Under the pieces are notes generated by a model that worked only from the letters and a program-made list of their open reading frames with translations, made no database searches and was not told the DNA's origin. A program made the position numbers and the translations under genes. DNA of 64,000 bases from Chitinophaga qingshengii (GTDB lineage: Bacteria > Bacteroidota > Bacteroidia > Chitinophagales > Chitinophagaceae), in the NCBI RefSeq assembly GCF_014529935.1, contig NZ_JACVFC010000001.1, positions 3,348,001 to 3,412,000 on the forward strand, given 5' to 3'. This document shows, one piece after another, positions 1 to 9,800 of the stretch; positions within the stretch are counted from its first letter, which is position 1; every line of letters starts with the position of its first letter.

Positions 1-111
1 CACATAATCATAATCCTGTAACAGCACCTGGGCCAGGTGTAAGCGCAACGGCACATTTTCCGGTGAAAACTGCACTGCTTCCTGTAATTGTTTAACTACT
101 TCCGATGACAT
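1..111 (-). CDS. N-terminal fragment of a TPR-like protein (cut by window edge)
   Basis: Only the first 37 codons are present, reading leftward from an ATG at 109-111 and running off the left edge without a stop. The peptide starts MSSEVVKQLQEAV and continues with a Pro-Glu-Asn turn and a Leu-rich helix, the pattern of a first tetratricopeptide-like helix pair. Bacteroidota AAA ATPases often start with a similar helical segment, so that is one possible identity, but nothing seen here proves it. No clear TAnnTTTG box precedes the start. Confidence 0.5.
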   Translation of the reverse strand, partial: MSSEVVKQLQEAVQFSPENVPLRLHLAQVLLQDYDYV

Positions 112-406
112 AATGTGCTTTTATTCATTTAAAACTTCAACAGTAATAATACGGAATTACCCCACAAAAATATTGTTAATATTGACGCTCGCCGTTTCTG
201 CAGTCCTGTTACCTTCCCACTTATTCATTAATATTTTATTTAATTTAAAAATTATTACATATATTGCAGATGAATTTATCCCTATGCCCGTATATTAACC
301 GGTACACCTATTTCCTATGAGCATAACTGGCAGCGGCGTTATTTGCCGGGCCAGCACCGGTTTACCTATGCAGCGGCGACAACAGAGCATTAAAAAATCA
401 GCATAT
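112..406. other. A/T-rich intergenic stretch between divergent genes
   Basis: About 295 bp separate the leftward gene at the left edge from the lipoprotein gene at 407. The DNA is A/T-rich. I see no convincing hairpin, RNA gene or perfect TAnnTTTG box. A short open frame at 113-298 has no start context or family features and is not taken as a gene. Confidence 0.4.
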
Positions 407-868
407 ATGCGTTTAAAAATCTTCGTATGGGCCGTTATTGCCATCTTCGCCGGAGTTGGACTTGCCGGTTGCAGTAAAAAGAAAGACGTGACACCAGAGG
501 GTTACTTTACGTTCAAGGCAGGGGATGCAGCCTATCGCTCCAATTCTACACAAGGGGTTATTTCAGACACGGTCGTTGCCGGTAAAAAGACACTGATCAT
601 TGACGGAGTAACCAATAATTTCGGCAAACACATGGAACTGATGATTACTTTCCCGGACGGATTGAAGACCGGGCAGTATAACGAGAGCGCCGCCGTTATG
701 ACGCTGATGGATATTCAGCAAAAAGAGACTGGTTTTATCACTAAAACCATCTCCATCAAACTTGAAAGCATTAATAGTAATCAAGCGGAGGGAACCTTCT
801 CCGGCACCTTAATTAGTGGTGAAATAGAAAAACCTTTAACGGACGGGACTTTTAAAGTCTACTTTTAA
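407..868 (+). CDS. Putative lipoprotein, function unknown
   Basis: Predicted 153-residue lipoprotein. The chosen ATG at 407 gives a charged MRLK start, a hydrophobic stretch and a lipobox ending Leu-Ala-Gly-Cys22, followed by a Ser-Lys-Lys-Lys run. The frame stays open upstream to 317, but that would put about 30 unrelated residues before the signal peptide. The mature part is a small, probably beta-rich domain with no motif I recognise. It is a single gene followed by its own terminator at 894. It probably sits in the outer or inner membrane facing the periplasm; its role cannot be read from the sequence. Confidence 0.75.
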   Translation: MRLKIFVWAVIAIFAGVGLAGCSKKKDVTPEGYFTFKAGDAAYRSNSTQGVISDTVVAGKKTLIIDGVTNNFGKHMELMITFPDGLKTGQYNESAAVMTLMDIQQKETGFITKTISIKLESINSNQAEGTFSGTLISGEIEKPLTDGTFKVYF

Positions 869-893
869 GAAACACCGTTTTAAAAAACGCGTA

Positions 894-921
894 AACCCTG
901 TCTTTTAAGACGGGGTTTTTT
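894..921 (+). terminator. Rho-independent terminator after the lipoprotein gene
   Basis: A stem of about eleven pairs (AACCCTGTCTT with AAGACGGGGTT, one G-T wobble) and a two-base loop runs into a T tract. It lies 25 bp after the stop at 868 and fits rightward termination. Confidence 0.75.
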
Positions 922-1199
922 ATGGCCCGATCTGTCATTTTCGTATAGTCATCCTGGTTGTCTTAAGAAAATTATTGTTTAAGAACTGTTAAACAAATCC
1001 GGTGCATCATCCCGCTATATGATTCTTAACATTGTTTTCATACAACATCTTAAACATGATAGTTTATTAACTTAACCGGAGATTAATTCAGCTATTTTAA
1101 GATCACTTTAAGCAGTCCTTAACAATTTGGTAATGATGAGTTAACATTATGGTTGCTTTGGAGTAGTTGTTTTGCACCAGCAAATACAACACTGGCTTT
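922..1199. other. Upstream region of the Oar-like receptor gene
   Basis: A/T-rich DNA between the terminator and the receptor start at 1200. Bases 1164-1175 (TAGTTGTTTTGC) resemble a Bacteroidota -7 element with wrong internal spacing, so a promoter call would be weak. No RNA gene or operator-like repeat was seen. Confidence 0.35.
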
Positions 1200-4100
1200 A
1201 TGAAATCAATTGTCACGCTTCTAGTGAGCATTCTGGTCGTCTTCGGCTTCCAAACAACACAAGCACAGATTACCACTTCCATTATTTCAGGTAAAGTAGC
1301 GGATCCTGCCGGACAGGCGATCCCCGGGGTTACCGTAGTAGTGTTAAACACTGCCACCGGTACCAAAAATGGCACACAAACCAACAGCGATGGCCGTTAC
1401 ATAGTTCCGAACCTGAATCCGGGCGGTCCTTACACCATTACTGTATCTTTCATTGGTTATAAAAAAGAAGTAAAAGAAAATGTGAACCTGACCTTAGGTT
1501 CCACCAACTTTAACTTTAAGCTCGCAGAAGAATCCACTGCCCTGAGCGAAATCGTGGTAACCGGCAATACCGGCAGCAAAACCGGCGGTACCAAAATAGG
1601 ACAGGAGCAGATCAAAAGCATCCCCAGCCTTAGCCGTAGCCTGCAAGACCTCACCAAGGTTACTCCGCAGAGCAACAACAACTCATTCCTCGGTACCAAC
1701 TACCGTTACAACAACGTAACTGTAGATGGCGCCATCAACAACGATGCGATCGGCTTTAGCCCTTCCCTCGGTGGTCAAAGCGCTACCAGCGGTCAGCCAG
1801 GTAGCAGCACCCGTACCAATCCCGTATCTCTCGATGCGATCCAGGACGTACAGGTATTACTGGCTCCATTCGACGTTAAAATCGGTAACTTCCTCGGCGG
1901 TAGCGTGAACGCGGTTACCCGTAGCGGTACCAACGAAGTACACGGTTCCGTTTATGGTTACGGCCGTACCGCTTCCATGATCGGTAAAAACAACGCCGGT
2001 GACGGTTCCAAACTGCCTTCAGACTTCCACGAATACCAGGCAGGCGCCCGTGTAGGTTTCCCGATCATCAAAGACAAACTGTTTTTCTTCACCAACGAAG
2101 AAATCACCCGCCGCGTAGACCCGGTGATCCTCGCCGCAGGTTCCGCTGATGGTGGTGGTATCCTGACTCAGGACGACGCCGATAAAATTACCGCTGTCAT
2201 GAAAAATTACGGCGTAGATATCGGAACCGCCGGTAACACCAGCATCTACTCCAACTCCAACAAATTCTTCAACAGATTGGATTGGCATATCAACAGCAAA
2301 CATCAGCTGTCTGTTCGTAACAATACCATCACTTCTGAAGCGACTAACCTGGAACGTGATCAACAGAACTTCCGTTTCAAAGGTATCGACTTCAAACAGG
2401 TGAATAACCAGAGCTCTACCGTTGCTGAACTGAAAAGCACCTTTTCCAACACGCTCTCCAATAGCCTGATCCTGGGTTATTCCAGCATCCACGACTACAG
2501 AGACCCGCTGTCTAACCCAGCTGCTCCGCAGATTCAGATCAAAGGCCGCACTGCCGGTTCTACCATCTTCCTGGGTACTGACCGTGAAGCGAGCATCTTC
2601 AACATGAAACAAAAAACCTTTGAGATCACCGATAACGTGACCATCTTCAAAGGCAACCATACTTTCACAGTAGGTACACACAACGAGTTTTACAACATCA
2701 CCTACGGTTTCGTAAACTCCTGGAACGGCCGTATCGACTACAACAGTGTTGAAGATTTCATCAACAACAATCCCAGCCGCGTACGTGGTAACTACAACTA
2801 CGCCAACAACTCCCGCGATTTCATCATGGCGAATCCTCCGGCACAGTTCAAGGTTAACCTGCTGAGCCTGTACGGTCAGGATGAAATCCAGCTGACAGAT
2901 CGTTTTAAAATCACTCCTGGCGTTCGTTTAGACTACACTGGTATTCCAAACAAACAACCGTTGAGCGACAAAACGATCAAAGCACCGGTTGACGCCAACT
3001 ACGGTACCACCTATACGTATACCAAACCTCAGGATATCAAAAACAACTTCCTGAATAACGTACAGATTTCTCCGCGCTTAGGCTTTAACTATGACATCAA
3101 AGGCGACAACAGCCTCGTGCTGCGCGGTGGTACCGGTCTGTTTACCGGCCGTATTCCTTTCGCATGGTTAGGTTATGCTTACTACAACAACGGTGTAACT
3201 TATGGCGCTTACGATCAGAAATCTACCAAACCTTTCGTGAACACGCCGCTGCCAGCAGCTAAACCTTCTGATAACGGCATCGCTGATTTTGCTGCACAGA
3301 ACGGTGCTAAAGTAAATGACGCTGCCGGCGCAACCCAGGTGGACCTGATCGACAACAACTTCAAAATGCCGCAGGTATGGAGAAGCAGCCTGGCACTGGA
3401 ATACAACACCCGTGACCAGTGGAGATTCAGCATCGAAGGTATCTACACCAAAGTAGTAAAAGACCTGATGTTCCAGCAGATCAACCTGACAGATAATCCT
3501 ACCTACTACGCATACGACGTGAACAAACAACAGCCCATCTGGTCTGGCGCAAAAACCAACCCGTTATATACCAACGCTTACCTGTTGTCCAACACCGATA
3601 AAGGTTACCGTTACAGCATCACTGCTCAGGTATCCAAATCCTTCCCCTTTGGTCTGAACTTCATGGCCGCCTATACTTACGGACAGGCTAAAGATATCAC
3701 CAACGGTATCCGCAACTCCATGGAATCCAACTGGCAGCTGAACCAGGCGCTGAACCCGAACAACCCGGCCCTGGCTTACTCCAACTTCGATATCCGTAAC
3801 CGTATCGTAGCTACCGTTAACTACAAACACGCCTGGGATAAGAGAAACAAATGGGTTTCCAACTTCTCCGTGTTCTTTAACACTTCTTCCGGTTTACCTT
3901 ATACCTATGGCTTCGTAAACGCCACCGTACAGGGTACTCCTCAACAGGTGAGCCTGGCTTACATCCCGAAAGATGTAACCGATGCCACCAACTTCTTTGC
4001 TGACATCGCTGGTGGTAAAACTGCCGCTCAACAGGCAACTGAGTTCATGAACTTCATCAACGCCGATAAATACCTGAGCAGCCGCAAAGGCCAGTTCACA

Positions 4101-4427
4101 GAACGTAACGGTGGCCGTACACCATGGAATACCCAAGCTGACTTCCGCTTTAGCCAGGACTTCAACTTCAAGGCAGGTAAATCCATGCACACCCTCACCC
4201 TCACTTACGATATCGTGAACCTGACTAACCTGCTGAACAAAGAATGGGGTATTCAGTACTTCTCACCGAATACCTTCAACTCAAGCGCCAGCGTAGGTGC
4301 AACACCAACCGGCAAAGTAGTGAACAACTACCCGGTCCTGAAACTGGAAACACCAGGCTCTCCTTACTCCAAGGACTTCTTCGGTTCCCGTCATCAGATG
4401 CAGCTGGGTCTGAGATACAGCTTCTAA
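1200..4427 (+). CDS. TonB-dependent receptor, Oar-like
   Basis: Predicted 1075-residue outer-membrane receptor. The ATG at 1200 gives a signal peptide MKSIVTLLVSILVVFGF ending near Thr-Gln-Ala-Gln. Next come a carboxypeptidase-regulatory-like beta domain (ISGKVADPAGQAIPGVTV, about residues 26-105), a TonB-box-like EIVVTGN, a plug domain with SIPSLSRSLQDLTKVTP and a Val-Asp-Gly-Ala element, and a long beta-barrel ending in an aromatic residue (RYSF). This order matches the Oar family, in which TonB energises import or surface functions; the substrate is unknown. No SusD partner follows, unlike the receptor at 58870, so it is probably a single-gene unit. The frame extends 33 bases upstream to 1167, but that would precede the signal peptide. 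Confidence 0.93.
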   Translation: MKSIVTLLVSILVVFGFQTTQAQITTSIISGKVADPAGQAIPGVTVVVLNTATGTKNGTQTNSDGRYIVPNLNPGGPYTITVSFIGYKKEVKENVNLTLGSTNFNFKLAEESTALSEIVVTGNTGSKTGGTKIGQEQIKSIPSLSRSLQDLTKVTPQSNNNSFLGTNYRYNNVTVDGAINNDAIGFSPSLGGQSATSGQPGSSTRTNPVSLDAIQDVQVLLAPFDVKIGNFLGGSVNAVTRSGTNEVHGSVYGYGRTASMIGKNNAGDGSKLPSDFHEYQAGARVGFPIIKDKLFFFTNEEITRRVDPVILAAGSADGGGILTQDDADKITAVMKNYGVDIGTAGNTSIYSNSNKFFNRLDWHINSKHQLSVRNNTITSEATNLERDQQNFRFKGIDFKQVNNQSSTVAELKSTFSNTLSNSLILGYSSIHDYRDPLSNPAAPQIQIKGRTAGSTIFLGTDREASIFNMKQKTFEITDNVTIFKGNHTFTVGTHNEFYNITYGFVNSWNGRIDYNSVEDFINNNPSRVRGNYNYANNSRDFIMANPPAQFKVNLLSLYGQDEIQLTDRFKITPGVRLDYTGIPNKQPLSDKTIKAPVDANYGTTYTYTKPQDIKNNFLNNVQISPRLGFNYDIKGDNSLVLRGGTGLFTGRIPFAWLGYAYYNNGVTYGAYDQKSTKPFVNTPLPAAKPSDNGIADFAAQNGAKVNDAAGATQVDLIDNNFKMPQVWRSSLALEYNTRDQWRFSIEGIYTKVVKDLMFQQINLTDNPTYYAYDVNKQQPIWSGAKTNPLYTNAYLLSNTDKGYRYSITAQVSKSFPFGLNFMAAYTYGQAKDITNGIRNSMESNWQLNQALNPNNPALAYSNFDIRNRIVATVNYKHAWDKRNKWVSNFSVFFNTSSGLPYTYGFVNATVQGTPQQVSLAYIPKDVTDATNFFADIAGGKTAAQQATEFMNFINADKYLSSRKGQFTERNGGRTPWNTQADFRFSQDFNFKAGKSMHTLTLTYDIVNLTNLLNKEWGIQYFSPNTFNSSASVGATPTGKVVNNYPVLKLETPGSPYSKDFFGSRHQMQLGLRYSF

Positions 4428-4446
4428 TTGTAAGTACACATCCAAT

Positions 4447-4484
4447 AAAAAAAATGGCGTCTCTGTTGAGACGCCATTTTTTTT
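4447..4484. terminator. Bidirectional terminator between convergent genes
   Basis: A perfect 17-bp stem around ATGGCGTCTC with a four-base loop (TGTT) has A-rich and T-rich ends, so it forms an intrinsic terminator on either strand. It lies between the receptor (+) and the HxlR regulator (-). Confidence 0.85.
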
Positions 4485-4493
4485 ATATTCATT

Positions 4494-4889
4494 TTATCCG
4501 GGGAAGTTTTTCATGTTCTTTTTGAAAACCTTGCCCGACTCCTTGCTATCCATCGCCGCCCAATTGGCCATGGCCCAGAGCACATCCCGCATAGCCTTTC
4601 CTGATTTGGTTAAACTATAGGTTACATGCGGCGGTATTACCGGTTCCGCTTTACGGGATACCAACCCATCTGTTTCCAGTTGTTTGAGTTGCTGTATCAA
4701 TACTTTTTCTGTAATGGAAGGTACTGATCTTCTTAATTCGCCGTAGCGTTTAGATCCGGATAACAACTGGAACAAAATGATCGGTTTCCAGTATCCGCCA
4801 ATCTTTTCCATCACGTAGGTAACCGGGCATAACTGGCTTGCCAGCTGCTTATTAGCCTGTATTACGGAGCTTTCTTTAATTGCTGTCAT
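4494..4889 (-). CDS. HxlR-family winged-helix transcriptional regulator
   Basis: Predicted 131-residue repressor-type regulator. The conserved HxlR N-terminus CPVTYVMEKIGGYWKPIIL is followed by a winged helix (RYGELRRSVPSITEKVLIQQ) and a second wing with Tyr-Ser-Leu-Thr before a C-terminal dimerisation helix. The ATG at 4887-4889 (MTAIKESS) was chosen because the longer frame to 5009 runs through the promoter region. It is divergent from an NmrA-like oxidoreductase, a frequent arrangement for redox- or electrophile-sensing members of this family. One Cys near the N-terminus could be a sensor, by analogy with YodB/HypR; this is inference. Two inverted repeats lie just upstream of its start. 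Confidence 0.9.
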   Translation of the reverse strand: MTAIKESSVIQANKQLASQLCPVTYVMEKIGGYWKPIILFQLLSGSKRYGELRRSVPSITEKVLIQQLKQLETDGLVSRKAEPVIPPHVTYSLTKSGKAMRDVLWAMANWAAMDSKESGKVFKKNMKNFPG

Positions 4890-4895
4890 GGTACA

Positions 4896-4925
4896 TACTT
4901 TAGGGTAAGTACTGGTAAAAAGTAC
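4896..4925. promoter_or_regulatory. Probable HxlR operator: two overlapping inverted repeats
   Basis: TACTT (4896-4900), six bases, AAGTA (4907-4911) forms one dyad. GTACT (4909-4913), seven bases, AGTAC (4921-4925) forms a second. They sit between the HxlR start and the two -7 boxes, where a dimeric regulator could affect both divergent promoters. The assignment to HxlR rests on position and symmetry. Confidence 0.55.
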
Positions 4926-4929
4926 AGTA

Positions 4930-4937
4930 CAAATGTA
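4930..4937 (-). promoter_or_regulatory. -7 promoter box for the HxlR gene
   Basis: The minus strand reads TACATTTG, a perfect TAnnTTTG box, about 40 bases before the HxlR start. It shares two bases with the divergent box at 4936-4943. Confidence 0.6.
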
Positions 4938-4943
4938 TCTTTG
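4936..4943 (+). promoter_or_regulatory. -7 promoter box for the NmrA-like gene
   Basis: TATCTTTG matches TAnnTTTG exactly and lies 25 bases before the ATG at 4969. The upstream dyads at 4896-4925 fall over its -33 region, consistent with repression by HxlR. Confidence 0.65.
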
Positions 4944-4968
4944 TTCCAGCAATAAAAAAACAACTACT

Positions 4969-5850
4969 ATGAAAATTATCATCACAGGATCATTAGGAAA
5001 TGTAAGCAAACCATTAGCTACCCAACTGGTAAACGCAGGACACCAGGTGACCGTTATCAGTCAGGATATCAATAAAACAGCCGCTATCAAAGCACTGGGC
5101 GCTACAGCCGCTATTGGATCTATCACCGACGCAGCGTTTTTAACTACTACTTTTAAAGGCGCCGATGCCGCATATACCATGATTCCGCCTATTGCCACAT
5201 CCGGCAACTATTACCAGGATGTAGCCGCCATAGCTGACAACTATCGCCAGGCATTGGCAGAAGCGGGCGTAAAACATGTGGTCAATCTCAGCGCCATCGG
5301 AGCAGAAGTACCAACTGGCAATGGTTTATCCAGCGCTTTTTACCAGGTAGAAGAAACGCTGAACCAGCTGCCGGATACCCACATTACACATTTAAGGGCA
5401 GGTATGTTTTATACCAACTTTTACGGTAACCTGGCGATGATATTACAACAACATATTGTTGGGAATAATTTTCCGGGAGATATCCAACTCGCGCTGGTGC
5501 ATCCGCAGGATATTGCAGACGCTGCTGCAGCCTCGCTTTCCGGCTTAACCTTCACCGGCAAATCATTCCGGTATATTACCAGCGATGAAAAAACGGGGAA
5601 TGAAATAGCACAGATTTTCAGTACCATAGTGGGACAGTCTATTCCGTGGATAGCATTCCCCGACGAGGCTTTACAACAAGGCGCTATGCAAAACGGCTTC
5701 TCCGCACACATGGCTTCCCTTTTTGCAGCGGTAGGTATCAGTATCCGGGAAGGCCGGTTATTCAAGGGTTATGCGGATCATCAAACGGTAACGGGCAAAC
5801 GAAAGTTTGAAACATTCGCGGCAGAGATGATACCATCCCTCGCCGTATAA
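4969..5850 (+). CDS. NmrA-like NAD(P)-binding oxidoreductase
   Basis: Predicted 293-residue Rossmann protein of the atypical short-chain dehydrogenase group. The start MKIIITGSLGNVSKPLATQL carries the nucleotide-binding Gly-x-x-Gly turn after the first beta strand; later HVVNLSAIGAE and a Tyr-Phe-x-Asn-rich segment are typical of NmrA/QorB-like proteins. Some members reduce quinones, others sense NADPH; which applies here cannot be told. The ATG at 4969 puts the Rossmann strand at the N-terminus; the longer frame from 4933 overlaps the -7 box. It is divergent from the HxlR regulator and probably controlled by it. A hairpin terminator follows at 5856. Confidence 0.88.
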   Translation: MKIIITGSLGNVSKPLATQLVNAGHQVTVISQDINKTAAIKALGATAAIGSITDAAFLTTTFKGADAAYTMIPPIATSGNYYQDVAAIADNYRQALAEAGVKHVVNLSAIGAEVPTGNGLSSAFYQVEETLNQLPDTHITHLRAGMFYTNFYGNLAMILQQHIVGNNFPGDIQLALVHPQDIADAAAASLSGLTFTGKSFRYITSDEKTGNEIAQIFSTIVGQSIPWIAFPDEALQQGAMQNGFSAHMASLFAAVGISIREGRLFKGYADHQTVTGKRKFETFAAEMIPSLAV

Positions 5851-5855
5851 TAAAG

Positions 5856-5885
5856 AAAGGCTTCAACAGTATTGTTGAAGCCTTT
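5856..5885. terminator. Bidirectional terminator
   Basis: A perfect 13-bp stem (AAAGGCTTCAACA with TGTTGAAGCCTTT) and loop GTAT, followed by a T-rich stretch. It lies between the convergent NmrA-like (+) and SIMPL-domain (-) genes. Confidence 0.85.
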
Positions 5886-5908
5886 GCTTTTTAGTTGTAG
5901 ATTAGAGC

Positions 5909-6616
5909 TTATTTGATACCGAATACTGTTCTTACTTCAGCGCGGATTTTGATGGTTTTGAAATCAATTTCCGGAGCACCGCCACCCATTGCATCAGCAG
6001 ATTTGTACATGGCTACGTTAGCAAATTGCGGACGGACATCAGTGTAGTTATCGGTATTGATTTCCTGTACTTCGATAATGTTGTCGATGCTGTTACCGAT
6101 AGCAGCCAGCATGTATTCAGCTTTCGCTTTAGCCGCCTTCATGGCTTTGATTTTTACTTCCTGGCGGTATTGTTCCATTTTGCTGGAAGTAAAGGAAGCG
6201 ATGCGGGTGCTTTCAATACCTTCTGCATCAACTGCACCGAGGATATCATTGATTTTATCCAGCTTGTTCAGTTTCAGGCGATATTGTTTGCGGGCCATGA
6301 ATTCATTCGGATCTTTTTTCTTCCGTAAGATTTCATAATTAGAGCTGCTGATGTTCTCGATAGTCAGGCTTTCTTTCGGCAGCCCCGCGTCAGCGATGGC
6401 TTTTACCAGTTGTTTTTCCAGCGTGGTGATGTCCACTTTGTTTTTGCCTTTTATATATTCCTTCAGGGAGATATCCAGGTTGATTTCATCCGGTGTGATT
6501 TCTATTTCAGCAGAACCGTTTACTTCAATTTTCTTTACCTGTTTATTGTCGGCCTGTTGGGCGAAAGTGCTCAAAGCGAAGAATAATCCGGCGGCTAATA
6601 ACATTACCTTTTTCAT
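5909..6616 (-). CDS. SIMPL-domain (DUF541) exported protein
   Basis: Predicted 235-residue exported protein. Signal peptide MKKVMLLAAGLFFALSTFAQ is followed by a SIMPL/DUF541 domain beginning KKIEVNGSAEIEITPDEINL, the characteristic first strand in which a Gly-rich turn precedes a Pro-Asp. The C-terminus is a strand ending EVRTVFGIK. Relatives such as YggE and BP26 are periplasmic or surface proteins linked to stress or oligomeric channel-like assemblies, but their biochemistry is not settled. Single gene, convergent with the NmrA-like gene across a shared terminator and separated by about 185 bp from mfd upstream. No clear TAnnTTTG box was found. Confidence 0.88.
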   Translation of the reverse strand: MKKVMLLAAGLFFALSTFAQQADNKQVKKIEVNGSAEIEITPDEINLDISLKEYIKGKNKVDITTLEKQLVKAIADAGLPKESLTIENISSSNYEILRKKKDPNEFMARKQYRLKLNKLDKINDILGAVDAEGIESTRIASFTSSKMEQYRQEVKIKAMKAAKAKAEYMLAAIGNSIDNIIEVQEINTDNYTDVRPQFANVAMYKSADAMGGGAPEIDFKTIKIRAEVRTVFGIK

Positions 6617-6801
6617 GTTTCCTAAGTTTTCTTATTTAAAAAATTTGTTTTCGTTGTTTGTACACCCTCATGATGCGATGTAAAAGCCTGTTTCCACAAA
6701 AGCGGGAAAAATTTTTTTTCACCCACCATCAAATAGACATAAAAACATATTCATTTCACATTATCAATGAAACGATTACACAGGAAAAATGTTACAAAAA
6801 A

Positions 6802-9800
6802 TTATTTACGGCTGTCTGTTATGCCTTTAAGGAAAGCATGGAGATCGTCCATATGACGGATACGATTCACTACCAACATGAAGTTTTTACCTACTTGTTT
6901 GAGTTTAGCGTTGTTGGTACGGGTTTGTATATACGTTAATATATGATTGAACGTAGGCGATTCAAAATAAGGAGAGTCGGGGTTATTGATAAAGTAGCAG
7001 CGGAGGTTTTCTTCCTTGAGCATCATTTTTTCGAAGCCCAGTTGAATAGCCATCCAGCGGCAGCGTATCATGGTCAGCAGGTCTCTTACCGGTTCAGGCA
7101 GGGCGCCGAAGCGGTCTACCAATTCTTTTTCAAACTGCTGTAAGCGGCCGTCTTCCGTGATATTATCCAGTTCCTGGTACAGGTTCAGACGTTCCTGGAT
7201 ACTTTCTATATAAGTATCCGGAATGAGTATTTCCAGATCGGTATCAATGGTACAGTCGTTGACGAAGTCTTTTTTCTCTTCCAGTTGTTCTTTGAAGAGG
7301 TCGCGGAATTCGTTTTGTTTCAACTCGCGGATAGCTTCGTCCAGGATTTTCTGGTACATATCGAAGCCTATTTCTGCCATGAAGCCGCTTTGTTCGCCTC
7401 CCAGCAGGTTACCGGCGCCACGGATATCGAGGTCGCGCATAGCGATCTGGAAACCGCTGCCCAGTTCACTGTGTTGTTCCAGTGTTTGCAGGCGTTTACG
7501 GCTATCGGCCGTGAGTGTGCTCATTGGCGGCGCCAGCAGGTAACAGAAGGCTTTTTTATTACTGCGGCCTACGCGTCCACGCAGCTGGTGCAGGTCGCTC
7601 AGTCCGAAGTGGTGTGCGTTGTTGATGATGATGGTATTGGCATTCGGGATATCCACGCCGCTTTCCACGATATTGGTACATACCAGTACATCGTACTTAC
7701 GGTCAATGAAGTCCATGATCACCTCTTCCAGCTGATGTCCTTCGAGCTGACCATGAGCCGTAGCGATGGCCAAATCGGGGCAAAGCCCCTGGATCAGTGA
7801 AGCCATTTCAGCCAGGCCTTTTACACGGTTGTGTATGAAGTATACCTGTCCGCCTCTTTCTGTTTCGTAATAAATCGCTTCGCGGATAGCGTCCTGGTTA
7901 AATACCTGTACTTCCGTTTCAATAGGCTGCCGGTTAGGCGGCGGGGTATTGATAATGGAAAGGTCACGGGCGCCCATCAACGAAAACTGCAGCGTTCTTG
8001 GTATAGGCGTTGCCGTTAGTGTAAGCGTATCTACGTTATGTTTCAGCTGTTTCAGCTTTTCTTTGGCAGAAACACCGAATTTTTGTTCTTCATCCACCAC
8101 CAGCACGCCCAGGTCTTTGAACTTTACGTCCTTGCTGAGCAGGGCATGAGTACCGATGATAATATCGATTTTTCCTTCCTCCAGGCGTTTTAATGTTCCC
8201 TTTTTCTCTTTGGAAGATTTAAACCTGTTGAGATAATCCACCGTGCAGGGGAAATCTTTCAGGCGTTCAGAAAACGTTTTATAGTGCTGGAAAGCCAGGA
8301 TAGTAGTAGGAACCAGTACGGCGGCCTGTTTACCATCCACGATGGATTTAAAGGCAGCGCGGATAGCTACTTCTGTTTTACCAAAGCCTACATCACCACA
8401 TACGAGGCGGTCCATGGGGGCGGGGCCTTCCATATCCCTTTTCACGTCGGCGGTAGCCTTGCTTTGGTCCGGCGTATCTTCATACAGGAAGGAAGCTTCC
8501 AGCTCTGTTTGCAGATAGGTGTCCGGCGCGTGTGCAAATCCCTGCTGGGCCTTGCGCACGGCGTATAGTTTAATCAGGTCTTTGGCAATATCCTTAACCT
8601 GTGTTTTGGCTTTTTCCTTCAGCTTGTCCCATGCATCGCTGCCGAGTTTATTCACCCGGGGTTCCATGCCTTCCTTACCGGTATACTTACTGATTTTGTG
8701 CAGTGAGTTGATGTTTACATACAACAGGTCGTTGTTCTTGTAAATAATGCGGATCGCTTCCTGCATTTTACCACCGGATTCAATCTTCTGTAAACCGCTG
8801 TACACGCCTACACCGTGGTCGATATGCGTTACATAGTCGCCCGGTTGCAGTTCCCGCAGCGTTTTCATGGTAATGGCCTTGTTTTTATTATAGGCCTGCT
8901 TTACCCTTGATTTGTGAAAACGCTGGAAAATCTGGTGATCGGTGTAACAAACGAGTTTCAGCGAATGATCAATAAATCCGTGGCTGATCGCTACCGGTAT
9001 GGGGAAGAAGACAAAGTCTGCCTTCAGGTCTTCAAAGATACTCCGCAAGCGTTCAAGCTGGCGCGGGTTATCTGCGAATATAAAAAGGGAATATTTGCCG
9101 GCGTTATGTTTACCCAGGTCTTTGATCAGGAGGTCGAACTGTCTGTTAAAGACTGGTTGTTCCTGTGTATCAAAGACGATAGTTTCTGAAGATTTACCGT
9201 TTTCCGTGAAGTAGTCTTTATTGCCGAAAACGATGGTCGTCTTTTGCAGCAGCTGTTCCAGCAGGGGAGCGGCTTTCACAAAATCATCCCCGTTCAGCAC
9301 CATATCCTCGTCATCATTCACCTTCACTTTTTGGCCGGTCTGCAACCAGTCATCCAGCCTTTGTTCCAGCTGTTCCACCACCCCCTGGATATAAGCCGGG
9401 TCTTTCATCCACACCACCGTATTAGCGGGAAGAAATTCCACCAGGGAAGTCTTGTGGTGATCCACCGTATGGGTGTCCATATTGGCGATGAGCGTCACTT
9501 GTGTGAGCTTGCGTTCGCTCAGTTGGGTTTCCGGGTCAAACAGGCGGATGGAGTCGATATCTTCCCCGAACAATTCGATGCGGTAAGGTTTTTCATTACC
9601 GAAAGAATAGATATCGAGGATACCGCCTCTCACAGCGTATTGGCCGGGTTCATATACAAAGTCAGTGTATTCAAATCCCCAGGCTACGAGTTTTTCCAGC
9701 AGCGGGTCCACTTTCAGGACGTCTCCAACTTTCAGCTGCACCATATTGGCACTGAAAGCCTTGCTGCCGGCCACTTTTTCCCAGAGGGCTTCCGGGTAGG

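Noticed and set aside
1164..1175. TAGTTGTTTTGC as promoter of the Oar-like receptor
   Set aside because: The distance between TA and TTTG is four bases longer than in the TAnnTTTG consensus and no clear -33 box is placed correctly.
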